Shown here: positions 25,526 through 32,875 of the stretch, piece after piece
Position numbering within the stretch: position 1 is the first letter of the stretch
How the letters are laid out: the number at the start of each line of letters is the position of its first letter
DNA from: JBMONI01 sp049324575
GTDB lineage: Bacteria > Omnitrophota > Omnitrophia > Omnitrophales > Aquincolibacteriaceae
Assembly: GCA_049324575.1 (NCBI GenBank)
Contig: JBMONI010000024.1
Coordinates: 124,001 to 188,000 of the forward strand
Length of the DNA: 64,000 bases
Direction: 5' to 3'
Translations under genes and position numbers: made by a program
Notes under the pieces: model-generated
The model's database searches: none
What the model saw: only the letters and a program-made list of their open reading frames with translations
Told to the model about the DNA's origin: nothing

Positions 25526-25599
25526 TGAGCCCGGATGGATTCGAACCATCGACACCTGCCTTAAAAGGGCAGTGCTCTACCAGACTGAGCTACGGGCCC
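25526..25599 (-). tRNA. tRNA-Lys (anticodon UUU)
   Basis: The 74 nt fold into a full cloverleaf. Acceptor GGGCCCG pairs with CGGGCTC (one G-U pair) and the discriminator is A. The D-arm is GCTC/GAGC. The anticodon stem CTGCC/GGCAG has loop CTTTTAA giving anticodon TTT, and the T-arm is GATGG/CCATC with TTCGAAT. No 3' CCA is encoded, so it must be added enzymatically. It stands alone, downstream of the frr end, with two hairpin repeats between them. Confidence 0.96.
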
Positions 25600-25654
25600 A
25601 CAAAATGATAAGACCAGACAAAGAACATACAGCCCACGCTGATCGACCAGACTG

Positions 25655-25697
25655 CCCGCCACAAAGCTTCGGCGGGTCCGCCGCGATTTTTGGCGGA
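25655..25697. repeat. Two tandem GC-rich hairpins
   Basis: CCCGCC (25655-25660) pairs with GGCGGG (25671-25676), and immediately after it TCCGCC (25677-25682) pairs with GGCGGA (25692-25697). Loops are 10 and 9 bases. The unit looks like a short interspersed repeat of the GCCCGCC/GGCGGAC type seen in many bacterial genomes. No second copy was found in this window. Confidence 0.5.
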
Positions 25698-25717
25698 AGC
25701 TACGGACCTATAAAAAC

Positions 25718-25797
25718 AGTGGTAAGCGGTAAGTCGTAAGTAGTAAGGAATCGAAATAATTGATTTCCTTATAGCTTACACCTTATCCCTTACCACT
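25718..25797. repeat. 80-bp long imperfect palindrome built of GTAAG heptads
   Basis: The left arm repeats GTAAG every 7 bases (GGTAAGC, GGTAAGT, CGTAAGT, AGTAAGG) and the right arm carries the inverse (CCTTATA, CTTACAC, CTTATCC, CTTACCAC), around a centre at about 25757. It ends exactly at the frr stop codon, so it would form a long hairpin at the end of the rpsB-tsf-pyrH-frr transcript. It may terminate or stabilise that mRNA, or be a mobile palindromic unit. Confidence 0.65.
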
Positions 25798-26366
25798 TAA
25801 ATGGCGTGGATCTCTTGCTCTTTGTGTTTGAGCGCTTCTTCGATCTGCGCCGTGAATTTATCGGTGATCTTCTGGATATCTTTCTGCACGGCATGGGAGC
25901 TATCTTCCGGAATCGTTTTGGCCTTCTCCAATTTTTTGACTTGCTCGATCCCCTCGTGCCGCGCATTCCGGATCCCGACCTTCCCTTCTTCGGCGGCTTT
26001 ACGAACCACCTTCGAAAGTTCGGCCCGGCGTTCTTCGGTGAGCGGCGGAATACTCAATCGAACGACCTTGCCATCGTTGATCGGCGTCAGTCCAAGTTCA
26101 GATTTCAGGATCGCCCGTTCGATCTCGTTGATCACGGTCGCGTCCCACGGCTGGATCTGGATCGTTTTAGGGTCCGGCGTCGAAATGTTCGCGAGCCCCT
26201 TGAGCGGGGTCGGCGTATTGTAGTAATCGACCTGAATGCCTTCCACCAGCGCGATCGACGCGCGGCCGGTCCGGATATTCTTGAACTCTTTCTTGGTCGC
26301 CTCAAGCGCTTTCTCCATCTTTTTCTGCGTTTCGGCAACGACCTTCTGTGTATCCTGAGTTTCCAT
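25797..26366 (-). CDS. frr: Ribosome recycling factor
   Basis: A 189-residue protein of the usual length (185 in E. coli). It splits post-termination ribosomes together with EF-G. Recognisable blocks are FKNIRTGRAS near the start, TPTPLKGLANISTPDPKTI, and the C-terminal helix VQKDIQKITDKF. It is the last gene of the translation operon, 11 bp after pyrH; the order rpsB-tsf-pyrH-frr is widely conserved in bacteria. The stop codon touches a long palindrome. Identification is secure. Confidence 0.98.
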   Translation of the reverse strand: METQDTQKVVAETQKKMEKALEATKKEFKNIRTGRASIALVEGIQVDYYNTPTPLKGLANISTPDPKTIQIQPWDATVINEIERAILKSELGLTPINDGKVVRLSIPPLTEERRAELSKVVRKAAEEGKVGIRNARHEGIEQVKKLEKAKTIPEDSSHAVQKDIQKITDKFTAQIEEALKHKEQEIHAI

Positions 26367-26377
26367 AGAAGCCTCCC

Positions 26378-27100
26378 CTATTGATGGATCCTGGTTCCGA
26401 TCTTTTCGCCGGAGATCACGCGGCGGATATTGCCCTCACGGGTCAGATTGAAAACGACGATCGGCAGTTGATTGTCCATACAAAGCGAGATCGCGGTCGC
26501 GTCCATGACCTTAAGCCCTTTGTTCAGCACTTCGATATAGCTTAAGGTCTCGAATCGTTTGGCATCGGGATGCTTGACCGGGTCTTTCGAGTAGACACCG
26601 TCCACTTTGGTCGCTTTGAGAATGACATCGGCCCCGATCTCGATCGCACGTAAAGCCGCTGCCGTGTCGGTCGTAAAATACGGATTGCCGGTCCCGGCCG
26701 CAAAGATCACTACGCGGTTTTTCTCGAGATGGCGCATCGCCCGGCGCCGGATGTAGGGTTCGCAAAGCTCGCGGACCTCGATTGCCGACTGGACCCGCGT
26801 CGGGACCCCGAGTTTTTCGAGCGCGTCCTGGATCACCATCGAATTGATGATGGTGGCAAGCATGCCAATATAGTCGGCCGTGGCGCGGTCCATGCCGGCC
26901 TGAGAGGCCTGAAGACCGCGGAAGATATTGCCGGCGCCGATCACTACGGCGATCTTGACGCCCAGGGCATGGACTTCCCGGATCTGGTCAGCGATGGATT
27001 GGGCCACGCCGGGATCGATCCCGTAGCCCCGCGCTCCCTGAAGGGCTTCACCGGAAAGCTTGAGAAGGACTAACTTGTACGCGGGTTTTTTCATCCCCAT
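26378..27100 (-). CDS. pyrH: UMP kinase
   Basis: A 240-residue amino-acid-kinase-fold enzyme making UDP from UMP in pyrimidine nucleotide synthesis. It has VLLKLSGEALQG at the N-terminus, VIGAGNIFRG for the phosphate loop, and FAAGTGNPYFTTDTAAALRA, the UMP-binding region typical of bacterial PyrH. Either ATG 27100 or ATG 27094 may be the start; both have poor ribosome-binding sites. It lies between tsf (68 bp) and frr (11 bp) in the conserved order. Confidence 0.98.
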   Translation of the reverse strand: MGMKKPAYKLVLLKLSGEALQGARGYGIDPGVAQSIADQIREVHALGVKIAVVIGAGNIFRGLQASQAGMDRATADYIGMLATIINSMVIQDALEKLGVPTRVQSAIEVRELCEPYIRRRAMRHLEKNRVVIFAAGTGNPYFTTDTAAALRAIEIGADVILKATKVDGVYSKDPVKHPDAKRFETLSYIEVLNKGLKVMDATAISLCMDNQLPIVVFNLTREGNIRRVISGEKIGTRIHQ

Positions 27101-27168
27101 TCGCGGGTTTGTTTCCCCGGGCCCCGTCCCGGCCCGAACCTCTCGCCCGCCCTTTCAACGATCCGCTG

Positions 27169-27777
27169 TTAGTTGATGGTTCCGCCGAGTTCGAAACGGA
27201 CAAATCGCCGGATGATAATGTTCTCGCCGATCTTGGCGATCGTCTCGGTCAAATAATCCCGTACGGTCCTCGAGTCGTCACGGATGTACTTCTGGTTCAA
27301 AAGACAAATATCCTCGAACCGCTTGCTCAGTTTACCGAGCGCGATCTTCTCGCGGACCGGCGCTGGCTTGTCCTTGACTTCCTCTTCGTACTGGGCCTTT
27401 TCACGGGCGATCTCCTCGGCCGGAATCTGCTCCTCGGAAAGATAGAGCGGGTGCGCGGCCGCGATCTGCATCGCAATGTTCTTCCCAAACTCCTGAAAAA
27501 GCTCGTTGCGCGCAACAAAATCGGTCTCGCAATTGATCTCGACCAGCACGCCGAGCTTGCCACCCGCATGGATATAGGAAAGGATCTGCCCTTCCTTCGC
27601 TTCGCGGGTCGATTTCTTTTTCGCGATATCGAGCCCCTTTTTTCGGATGATCTCCTGAGCCTTCTTGAGGTCCCCCGAAGCTTCCGTAAGGGCGTTCTTG
27701 CAGTCGAGCATCCCGGCTCCCGTTAACTCACGGAGTTTGATCAAATTCGATTTCGCGTCTTTGACATCGTGTGACAT
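27169..27777 (-). CDS. tsf: Elongation factor Ts, short form
   Basis: A 202-residue nucleotide exchange factor for EF-Tu. The N-terminal UBA-like domain holds IKLRELTGAGMLDCKNAL, and the core has CETDFVARNELFQEF, the TDFV motif that contacts EF-Tu. E. coli EF-Ts has 283 residues; this length matches the compact one-subdomain type found in Thermus and many other bacteria, so it is not a truncation. It follows rpsB by 108 bp. Confidence 0.97.
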   Translation of the reverse strand: MSHDVKDAKSNLIKLRELTGAGMLDCKNALTEASGDLKKAQEIIRKKGLDIAKKKSTREAKEGQILSYIHAGGKLGVLVEINCETDFVARNELFQEFGKNIAMQIAAAHPLYLSEEQIPAEEIAREKAQYEEEVKDKPAPVREKIALGKLSKRFEDICLLNQKYIRDDSRTVRDYLTETIAKIGENIIIRRFVRFELGGTIN

Positions 27778-27885
27778 GATCGTTCTACCTTCTCACTTCG
27801 TTGGGTTATCGCATTGGAGGATCTTCCGCCCTCGCCCGGTCTTCAAGGCTCCAGGGCTTGGAACACCCTCGGGAATGAAAGTGTT

Positions 27886-28671
27886 CTAAGCCTGTTCCGC
27901 TTCCGGAGCGCCCGCAGACACTTCGGCTTCGGGTTCTTCCCCGTCCGCTTCTGCCGCCTTGACCTCTTCCTCGGCTTTTTTCTGGAGGAATTCGGACCGG
28001 CCCTCAAGGACCGCCTTAGAGGCAACATCGCAAAAAAGCTGAATGGCCCGGATCGCATCGTCGTTGCCGGGGATCGGATACGTGATCAGGTCCGGATCGC
28101 AGTTGGTATCCAGAACACCGACGATCGGAATGCCTAATTTCGCCGCTTCAGCGATCGCGATTTCCTCTTTCTTGGAATCGATCACGAAAATAGCGGCCGG
28201 AAGCTTGTCCATCGAGCGGACCCCCTTGAGGACCTTCTCGAGCTTCTCGCGCTCTTTTTTCATGCTGCCGGCTTCTTTTTTGGTCACGAACTGGAACCCG
28301 CCCTCTTTTTCCATCTGGTCGATGGAATCCAGGCGGTTGATCGATTTGCGAACGGTCGTAAAATTGGTGAGCATCCCGCCAAGCCAGCGGTGGTTCACAT
28401 ACGGCATGCCGCAGCTTTCGGCGGCCTGACGGATGATCTCCTGGGCCTGCTTCTTGGTGCCGACAAAAAGCACCTCGCGGCCCGCTTGGGCGGTCGTTTT
28501 GAGGAACTCGAGGGCCTTATCGAGACAAGCCAGCGTGAGTTCAAGATTAATGATATAAATCCCATTGCGCTCCCCGAAGATGTATTTCTTCATCTTGGGA
28601 TTCCAGCGCTGCGTCTGATGGCCGAAATGGACTCCGGCTTCAAGCAATTGTTTGATCGTGACCTGTGGCAA
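27886..28671 (-). CDS. rpsB: 30S ribosomal protein S2
   Basis: A 261-residue S2 protein. The N-terminus (MPQVTIKQLLEAGVHFGHQT) and the blocks FVGTKKQAQE and VNHRWLGGMLTNF are diagnostic. The C-terminal tail beyond about residue 230 is Ala/Glu-rich and probably disordered. The start codon is TTG, with AAGGAGG 10 bases upstream; the protein family begins at exactly this codon. The gene is preceded by a strong promoter and a leader of about 200 nt containing a long hairpin, suggesting autoregulation. Confidence 0.98.
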   Translation of the reverse strand: MPQVTIKQLLEAGVHFGHQTQRWNPKMKKYIFGERNGIYIINLELTLACLDKALEFLKTTAQAGREVLFVGTKKQAQEIIRQAAESCGMPYVNHRWLGGMLTNFTTVRKSINRLDSIDQMEKEGGFQFVTKKEAGSMKKEREKLEKVLKGVRSMDKLPAAIFVIDSKKEEIAIAEAAKLGIPIVGVLDTNCDPDLITYPIPGNDDAIRAIQLFCDVASKAVLEGRSEFLQKKAEEEVKAAEADGEEPEAEVSAGAPEAEQA

Positions 28672-28879
28672 GTTTTTCGAGCCTCCTTGGACGTCTTTCG
28701 CGCGTTGGATCGCGCAAGTTTTGTGTTTTTCTTCCGAATCGCGCCTTCACACAGAGCAAAAATCCCCCATCAAGTCTTTTAAAAAGGAATTTCCTTTTCA
28801 AAGGCAAGCGGCCCTTTAAAAGACAGGCCTTTCTTCTTGATCCTCGGATTGACCTAAGTGAAGGCGAGGAAAGAAATTG
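28672..28879 (-). promoter_or_regulatory. Long structured 5' leader of rpsB
   Basis: If transcription starts about 7 nt after the -10 box, the rpsB leader is some 208 nt with no other gene in it. On the minus strand a stem of GTCTTTTAAA with TTTAAAAGAC (plus GG/CC across a two-base bulge) spans 28824-28774. Inside it a CCTTT/AAAGG hairpin and the palindrome AAAAGGAAATTCCTTTT offer an alternative fold. S2 is known to repress its own operon in other bacteria, so an S2-binding leader is a reasonable guess. Confidence 0.5.
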
Positions 28880-28885
28880 CGCCGT

Positions 28886-28913
28886 ATTATAGCAAAATCA
28901 ATTCCGGCCTCAA
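28886..28913 (-). promoter_or_regulatory. Sigma-70-type promoter of the rpsB operon
   Basis: On the minus strand TTGAGG (28913-28908), a 16-bp spacer ending in TGC, and TATAAT (28891-28886) form a near-consensus extended -10 promoter. The discriminator that follows is GC-rich (ACGGCGC), as in promoters under growth-rate control. Confidence 0.8.
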
Positions 28914-28995
28914 GATTTTTTTAGACCTGTGGAACCCTTCCCAAATATAGGATTTTATAGCAAGCAGGATCAAAAAAGAACCGGGATGCCGGACT

Positions 28996-29448
28996 TCAGG
29001 AGATTTTTGCGTATTCCGCATCCAAAGAGGCTCTGAGATCTTCGGGAATACAGAGGACCCGGCGTACGCTTTTGACCTTCGCAAGATTGCGAAGTTCCTC
29101 GGCCGGCCAATCCCGCAACGGATCCGCGATCCCCAAGATCATCCCCTCGCCACTTATTTCGATCGGAAGCAGGGTGTATTTGAGCGCGACGCTTCGAGGG
29201 ATCTTTTTGACCGCTTCGGGATTGATCTTGACCCGTTTCAGATCAACAAACTCAAGGCCATATTGCTCAGCCAGAGCCTGATAAAAAAGCGGCTGAGAGA
29301 TCTGCTTCTTACGCATCAAGATCTCGCCGAGCCTTTCCTGGGTCCGGCGCTGTTCCTGCAGACTCTCCTCGAGCCCCTCCCATTCGATCCGCTTTTTTCG
29401 GACGAGGATCTCGCCGATCCTCCAGATCGTTTTCAACGCTTCTTTCAT
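28996..29448 (-). CDS. Stand-alone MshEN (GspE N-terminal-like) domain protein
   Basis: A 150-residue protein consisting of a short helical start and one MshEN/T2SSE-N domain: RLGEILMRKKQISQPLFYQALAEQ is split by a turn, then GLEFVDL, PRSVALKYTLLPIEI and MILGIADP. In type II secretion and type IV pilus ATPases this domain sits before the ATPase core and in MshE binds c-di-GMP. Here no ATPase follows. It overlaps the metF stop by ATGA. It may be a small regulatory c-di-GMP receptor or an assembly adaptor; binding is not shown. Confidence 0.75.
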   Translation of the reverse strand: MKEALKTIWRIGEILVRKKRIEWEGLEESLQEQRRTQERLGEILMRKKQISQPLFYQALAEQYGLEFVDLKRVKINPEAVKKIPRSVALKYTLLPIEISGEGMILGIADPLRDWPAEELRNLAKVKSVRRVLCIPEDLRASLDAEYAKIS

Positions 29449-30323
29449 CGGATCCCGAGCCTGGTATAGATCTCTAAAGTCGCCTTGGATTTGTTCAAGG
29501 TGTAGAAATGCAGGCCCGGTGCTCCGAAATCAAGAAGCCCTTTGCACTGCTGCGTCGCAAAATCAATGCCGAAATGTTCGACCGAAGCCGAATCGTCCCC
29601 ATATTGACGGATCGCGGCCGCCACTTCTTGAGGGATTTTCGCACCGCACATCGCGGAGAATTTCTGGATCTGCGGTCCGTGGGTCACCGGCATGATCCCG
29701 GGAATGATCGGGACCTTGATCCCCGCACGATAAGCGCGCTCGACGAACCGGAAGTAATACTCGTTGTCGAAAAAGAGCTGGGTGATCACGGCCTCGGCGC
29801 CCTGATCGACCTTGTGTTTCAGATGCCAGATGTCTTTGACGAGATCCCGGCACTCCGGATGCCCTTCCGGATAACCCGCCACGAGGATGTCAAAAGTCTT
29901 CGTGAATTCCGGATGCGAGCGGATAAAGCGGACCAGCTCGGAGGCATAACAGAAACCGTCCGGGGCCGGCGTAAAGGCACTTTCCCCCTTCGGGGGATCC
30001 CCTCTCAGGGCGACTAGATTCTCGACCCGATGCGCTTTCAGGTCGGCCAGGATTTGGCCGATCTCGGCGCGACCGTGTCCGATACAGGTCAAATGCGCGG
30101 CCGCTTCGATCCCAATCTCGTTTTTGAGCCGGGAAACGATCCTCAAGGTATGGTCGCGGGTCGTCCCCATCGCCCCATAGGTGACCGAAACGAACGCCGG
30201 CTCAAGCTTCTTCAGCTCCGCGATCGCGCTGAAAAGGCGAGTCTCCCCTTCCGGATCTTTCGGCGGAAAGAACTCAAAAGAAAAGAAAGGTTTCTTTTCC
30301 TGAAAATGTTCGGAGATCCTCAT
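29445..30323 (-). CDS. metF: Methylenetetrahydrofolate reductase
   Basis: A 292-residue FAD enzyme reducing 5,10-methylene-THF to 5-methyl-THF for methionine synthesis or one-carbon metabolism. It starts MRISEHFQEKKPFFSFEFFPPK, with the EFFPPK motif diagnostic for MetF. VSVTYGAMGTTRDHT and NLVALRGDPPKG follow. A longer frame extends upstream to 30545 inside the amidotransferase gene; the true ATG at 30323 forms ATGA with that gene's stop. It overlaps the MshEN gene the same way. No MetV-like partner is adjacent. Confidence 0.95.
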   Translation of the reverse strand: MRISEHFQEKKPFFSFEFFPPKDPEGETRLFSAIAELKKLEPAFVSVTYGAMGTTRDHTLRIVSRLKNEIGIEAAAHLTCIGHGRAEIGQILADLKAHRVENLVALRGDPPKGESAFTPAPDGFCYASELVRFIRSHPEFTKTFDILVAGYPEGHPECRDLVKDIWHLKHKVDQGAEAVITQLFFDNEYYFRFVERAYRAGIKVPIIPGIMPVTHGPQIQKFSAMCGAKIPQEVAAAIRQYGDDSASVEHFGIDFATQQCKGLLDFGAPGLHFYTLNKSKATLEIYTRLGIR

Positions 30324-31051
30324 GCAAGACCCCCCGTCGTCTCCAGAAAATTCCGGATAAGGGTCTTTCCACGTAGCGTGTACTCTTTCAGAACGCGGTA
30401 AAAATGCGCAACGATCTGGGGGCCGTTGGCCCCGCGAAGCTCCGGGCTCGACTGGATCCATTCCCTCAGCATCGGCAGGGTCAGCTCCATATGCCCCTGC
30501 ATGCCGTACGCATTCGCACCGACCCTGACAATCTGATTTTTGCAAAGTTTACCGGTGCCGAGAAGGGCCATCGCCGGCGTAAGCTCGACCGTCTCCCCGT
30601 GGATATGAAAGATTTCGAAAGCCGTTCCGATCTTCCCAAAAACCGTGTCCTGGAGCCCTTCTTCGGTCATTTCAACACGGTAGACCCGGCCCTCTTCGTC
30701 CCAAAAACCCGTTTCCGGAACGGGATTCTTGACCACCTTCCCGCCGGCCGCCTTGACAAGGATCTGAAGTCCCAGGCAGATCCCGAGATATGGAATACCG
30801 GCACTCAGTGCCTGCGTAACTTTATCGGTTTCCAAAAGGATCTTTTCGTTCGGATCGTTCGCGCTGTCCGGTCCCCCTAGAACGATCATCGCGCGGAAAT
30901 CCGCCGGGTTGGGGATCGTTTCGCCCCGCTCCAGATCGATCACCCGAGCCTGCAGGGCCTGCTCTTTGAGGACCGGTTCGAACAGGCCCGGCCCTTCATG
31001 CGACACATTCTTGACGATAAGGATCTCGCCGTCTTGCACCGCGCTCCTCAT
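30320..31051 (-). CDS. Class I glutamine amidotransferase (GATase1) of unknown pathway
   Basis: A 243-residue single-domain glutaminase-fold protein. The catalytic Cys is in YLGICLGLQIL and the His-Glu pair in MQGHMELTLP, so the triad is complete. FVWLGGP-type start MIVLGGPDSANDP resembles the GuaA-like branch. Free-standing members are often annotated GMP-synthase-like amidotransferases and include gamma-glutamyl hydrolases acting on varied substrates. It overlaps metF by ATGA, but no amide-forming partner enzyme is adjacent, so the substrate is unknown. Confidence 0.85.
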   Translation of the reverse strand: MRSAVQDGEILIVKNVSHEGPGLFEPVLKEQALQARVIDLERGETIPNPADFRAMIVLGGPDSANDPNEKILLETDKVTQALSAGIPYLGICLGLQILVKAAGGKVVKNPVPETGFWDEEGRVYRVEMTEEGLQDTVFGKIGTAFEIFHIHGETVELTPAMALLGTGKLCKNQIVRVGANAYGMQGHMELTLPMLREWIQSSPELRGANGPQIVAHFYRVLKEYTLRGKTLIRNFLETTGGLA

Positions 31052-31072
31052 TCTGTTTTAAAACGAACGTGG

Positions 31073-31471
31073 TTACAGTAAAAAAGTGATGATCAAAAAA
31101 AGGATACCCACCGCAGTATAGCACAAGGCGAGGATCCTTGCCGCAGTCCTGTCACCCAGGAAAAGACCCCGCGCGATCTGCCGAAGGAATTCATAGCGAA
31201 GGACTGCAAAGACAGTCTTCGTGAAAAGCAGCGTCACATAGCAGCAGAGAACCAGGGGGAGGAAATCCGGCCGCGAAAAAAAACGATACCAGGCCGCCAG
31301 GGTCAGGGCAAAGACCGCCGCGCCCGCGACCGAAAGCCAGACCGGCCGCTTGACCGGAAGGTACCGTTCCAGATGCGCCTCATCGTCCGTTCTCGCTTTG
31401 CGGAAAACGCATGCCATCGGAAGGAACGCGCTCAAGGCCAGGCACGCGCTTAAAAAGCGAAAATAGCTCAT
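31073..31471 (-). CDS. Small polytopic membrane protein, unknown function
   Basis: A 132-residue protein with four likely membrane helices: about residues 5-22, 45-64, 72-90 and 112-131. It has no family I recognise. The first loop is charged (RKARTDDEAHLERY). It starts 5 bp after the KTSC gene and stands 21 bp before the amidotransferase gene, so it belongs to a minus-strand run of small genes. Coding is supported by the consistent hydrophobic pattern and tight spacing. Confidence 0.6.
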   Translation of the reverse strand: MSYFRFLSACLALSAFLPMACVFRKARTDDEAHLERYLPVKRPVWLSVAGAAVFALTLAAWYRFFSRPDFLPLVLCCYVTLLFTKTVFAVLRYEFLRQIARGLFLGDRTAARILALCYTAVGILFLIITFLL

Positions 31472-31476
31472 CGGGG

Positions 31477-31704
31477 TCAGATCCGTTTCTGATCTGTCGT
31501 CTTCCGGCAGGCATAGTGATCGCGGATATATTGTTCGAAATACTGCCCGTAGGAATCCGCTTTCAGGAAAGCCTCAAAGACCTCCTGAGGAACCGCTTCA
31601 TAAGTATAGACATTCCCCGTTTTGAAAGCGACCTCCAGGATCTTTTTCTTCTCATCATAACCCAGGATCGCGATCTCGCTCGAACGGACGGCTATGCGCT
31701 TCAC
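31477..31704 (-). CDS. KTSC-domain protein
   Basis: A 75-residue protein matching the KTSC domain: S-E-I-x-x-x-G-Y-D near the start, LEVAFKTGNVYTYEAVP, and the ADSYGQYFEQYIRDHY region. The domain was named for its Lys-tRNA-synthetase C-terminal-like occurrence and is thought to bind nucleic acid, but its role is not established. The start is probably the GTG at 31704, 5 bases after AGGAGG; a GTG two codons earlier lies too close to that site. Confidence 0.8.
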   Translation of the reverse strand: MKRIAVRSSEIAILGYDEKKKILEVAFKTGNVYTYEAVPQEVFEAFLKADSYGQYFEQYIRDHYACRKTTDQKRI

Positions 31705-31713
31705 GGGCACCTC

Positions 31714-32394
31714 CTAGATCCGCATCACCGGAAGCCTCGGTAAAGGCATCACCGGCTCTTCTTTTTCGCCCTCATCCTTTTCATCCTCCCCTCGCGAAGT
31801 CTTGAATTTATCGATATCGAGCGAAAATCCTTTGCCCCAGCGGCTCTCGGTCAAGCTCTGTAGTAGGATCTCTAGTTTGGTCATGGCGATCGTCTTCGCA
31901 GCCCGTTCTTCGTCCAGGGCCATTCGGAGTTCCCCCAAACCGCGCTCAAGGCGATTGATCTCTTTTTTGAAGAAGCGGACCACTTGTTTGGCAAAACGGC
32001 TCTCAACCTCGCGCTGAAGCGACTCCTGCTGGTGTTTAGCGCTCAGGATCGCCCCGGTGCCGAGGCCCGCGGCAAGCGCTCCTCCCAGCATCCCGGTGAA
32101 AAGAAAAAGGATCCCCGTGCGGTAAACAAGCGCCCGGGAACTCAAGCGAAAGTGGTCGGTTAGGCGGTTTCGTTCTTTTTGTTCGCGCGCATAAGCGGCT
32201 TCGAGCTTTTGGGTCTCTTGATAAAGCTTCTCGAAATCGTCGCGCAAACGCGCAGCCTTGGCTTCCGTTTCGTGATTTTGGATCTCGAGTGCGTGGATCC
32301 GGGCCCGACTTTTTTCGCGCGCCTGGTATTCAGCCATGAACCAGGTAGCAACCCCGGCCGTAATAAAAATAAGAACCTGCGTAATGAGCTCCAT
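31714..32394 (-). CDS. Membrane-anchored coiled-coil protein, unknown function
   Basis: A 226-residue protein. A hydrophobic N-terminal segment (about 3-20) is followed by a charged heptad-rich stretch (about 25-80). A second hydrophobic stretch with small residues (GTGILFLFTGMLGGALAAGL region, about 93-115) comes next, then another coiled coil (about 120-190). It ends in a Lys/Glu-rich tail with a proline-containing end. This looks like a membrane-bound scaffold. No family recognised. It lies 9 bp before the KTSC gene. Confidence 0.6.
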   Translation of the reverse strand: MELITQVLIFITAGVATWFMAEYQAREKSRARIHALEIQNHETEAKAARLRDDFEKLYQETQKLEAAYAREQKERNRLTDHFRLSSRALVYRTGILFLFTGMLGGALAAGLGTGAILSAKHQQESLQREVESRFAKQVVRFFKKEINRLERGLGELRMALDEERAAKTIAMTKLEILLQSLTESRWGKGFSLDIDKFKTSRGEDEKDEGEKEEPVMPLPRLPVMRI

Positions 32395-32498
32395 AGGATT
32401 CCCGCCTCCTTCGCGACCCCTCGGTTGAAATCGATCTTGGTCCGTTTATCTATATCGGCCAGAAAAGGCGGAGGGTTCAGGCGTTTTTGCCCCGGGGC

Positions 32499-32780
32499 TC
32501 AATCGTCGTTGAGAAGATCTTCAAGCTCGAAGGCGAGCCCTTCGAGGGTCGTCGGAGAACCGTCGACCGTCACGGAAGCGCGGACCGTCAGGACGGGGAG
32601 ATCCCGGCGCAGCGCTTCCAAGACCCGGATCGCCGTATCGCGTCCCGGTCTTTCAAAAAGGTCCCGGAGCTCGGCCCGGATCTTTTCAAAGTCCCCGGCA
32701 GTGCCCACCTCCTCAAGAGCCTCGCAGGCGATCTCGATCTCCTGCGCGCACGCGATCCAGGCGGCTTTTTCCGAACTCAT
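32499..32780 (-). CDS. Small acidic helical protein, unknown function
   Basis: A 93-residue protein rich in Ala, Glu, Leu and Arg, predicted mostly helical, ending in the acidic LAFELEDLLNDD. I do not recognise it. ATG 32780 is preferred to the ATG two codons upstream because AAAGGA lies 7 bases before it. It is transcribed away from pntAA and leads the run of small genes down to the amidotransferase. Possibly a soluble adaptor; no function assigned. Confidence 0.5.
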   Translation of the reverse strand: MSSEKAAWIACAQEIEIACEALEEVGTAGDFEKIRAELRDLFERPGRDTAIRVLEALRRDLPVLTVRASVTVDGSPTTLEGLAFELEDLLNDD

Positions 32781-32803
32781 GGACATTTCCTTTCTAAAAG
32801 CGT

Positions 32804-32832
32804 GTCTTTTTTTTTGCGCCCTATGCTAGAAT
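32804..32832 (+). promoter_or_regulatory. Extended -10 promoter of pntAA
   Basis: TATGCTAGAAT, with TAGAAT at 32827-32832, is an extended -10 box followed by the GC-rich TGCGG. The -35 area has no good hexamer. The predicted transcript starts near 32839, giving a leader of about 37 nt before pntAA. Confidence 0.5.
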
Positions 32833-32875
32833 GCGGTGTTTTTATGCTGAGGCATTATCACAAAGGCAGGGCCCT

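Noticed and set aside
25518..25739. 73-codon plus-strand ORF
   Set aside because: It runs antisense across tRNA-Lys and the repeat hairpins; chance reading frame.
27778..27885. GAACAC/GTGTTC hairpin between rpsB and tsf as a terminator or attenuator
   Set aside because: The stem of six pairs has no T-tract on the minus strand and the 108-bp gap is ordinary; I found too little to call it.
29445..30323. SAM or cobalamin riboswitch controlling metF
   Set aside because: metF overlaps the preceding gene with no untranslated leader, so no room for a riboswitch.
29445..30545. Longer metF reading frame of 366 codons
   Set aside because: The extra 74 N-terminal residues are out-of-frame translation of the amidotransferase gene; the family start and ATGA overlap place it at 30323.
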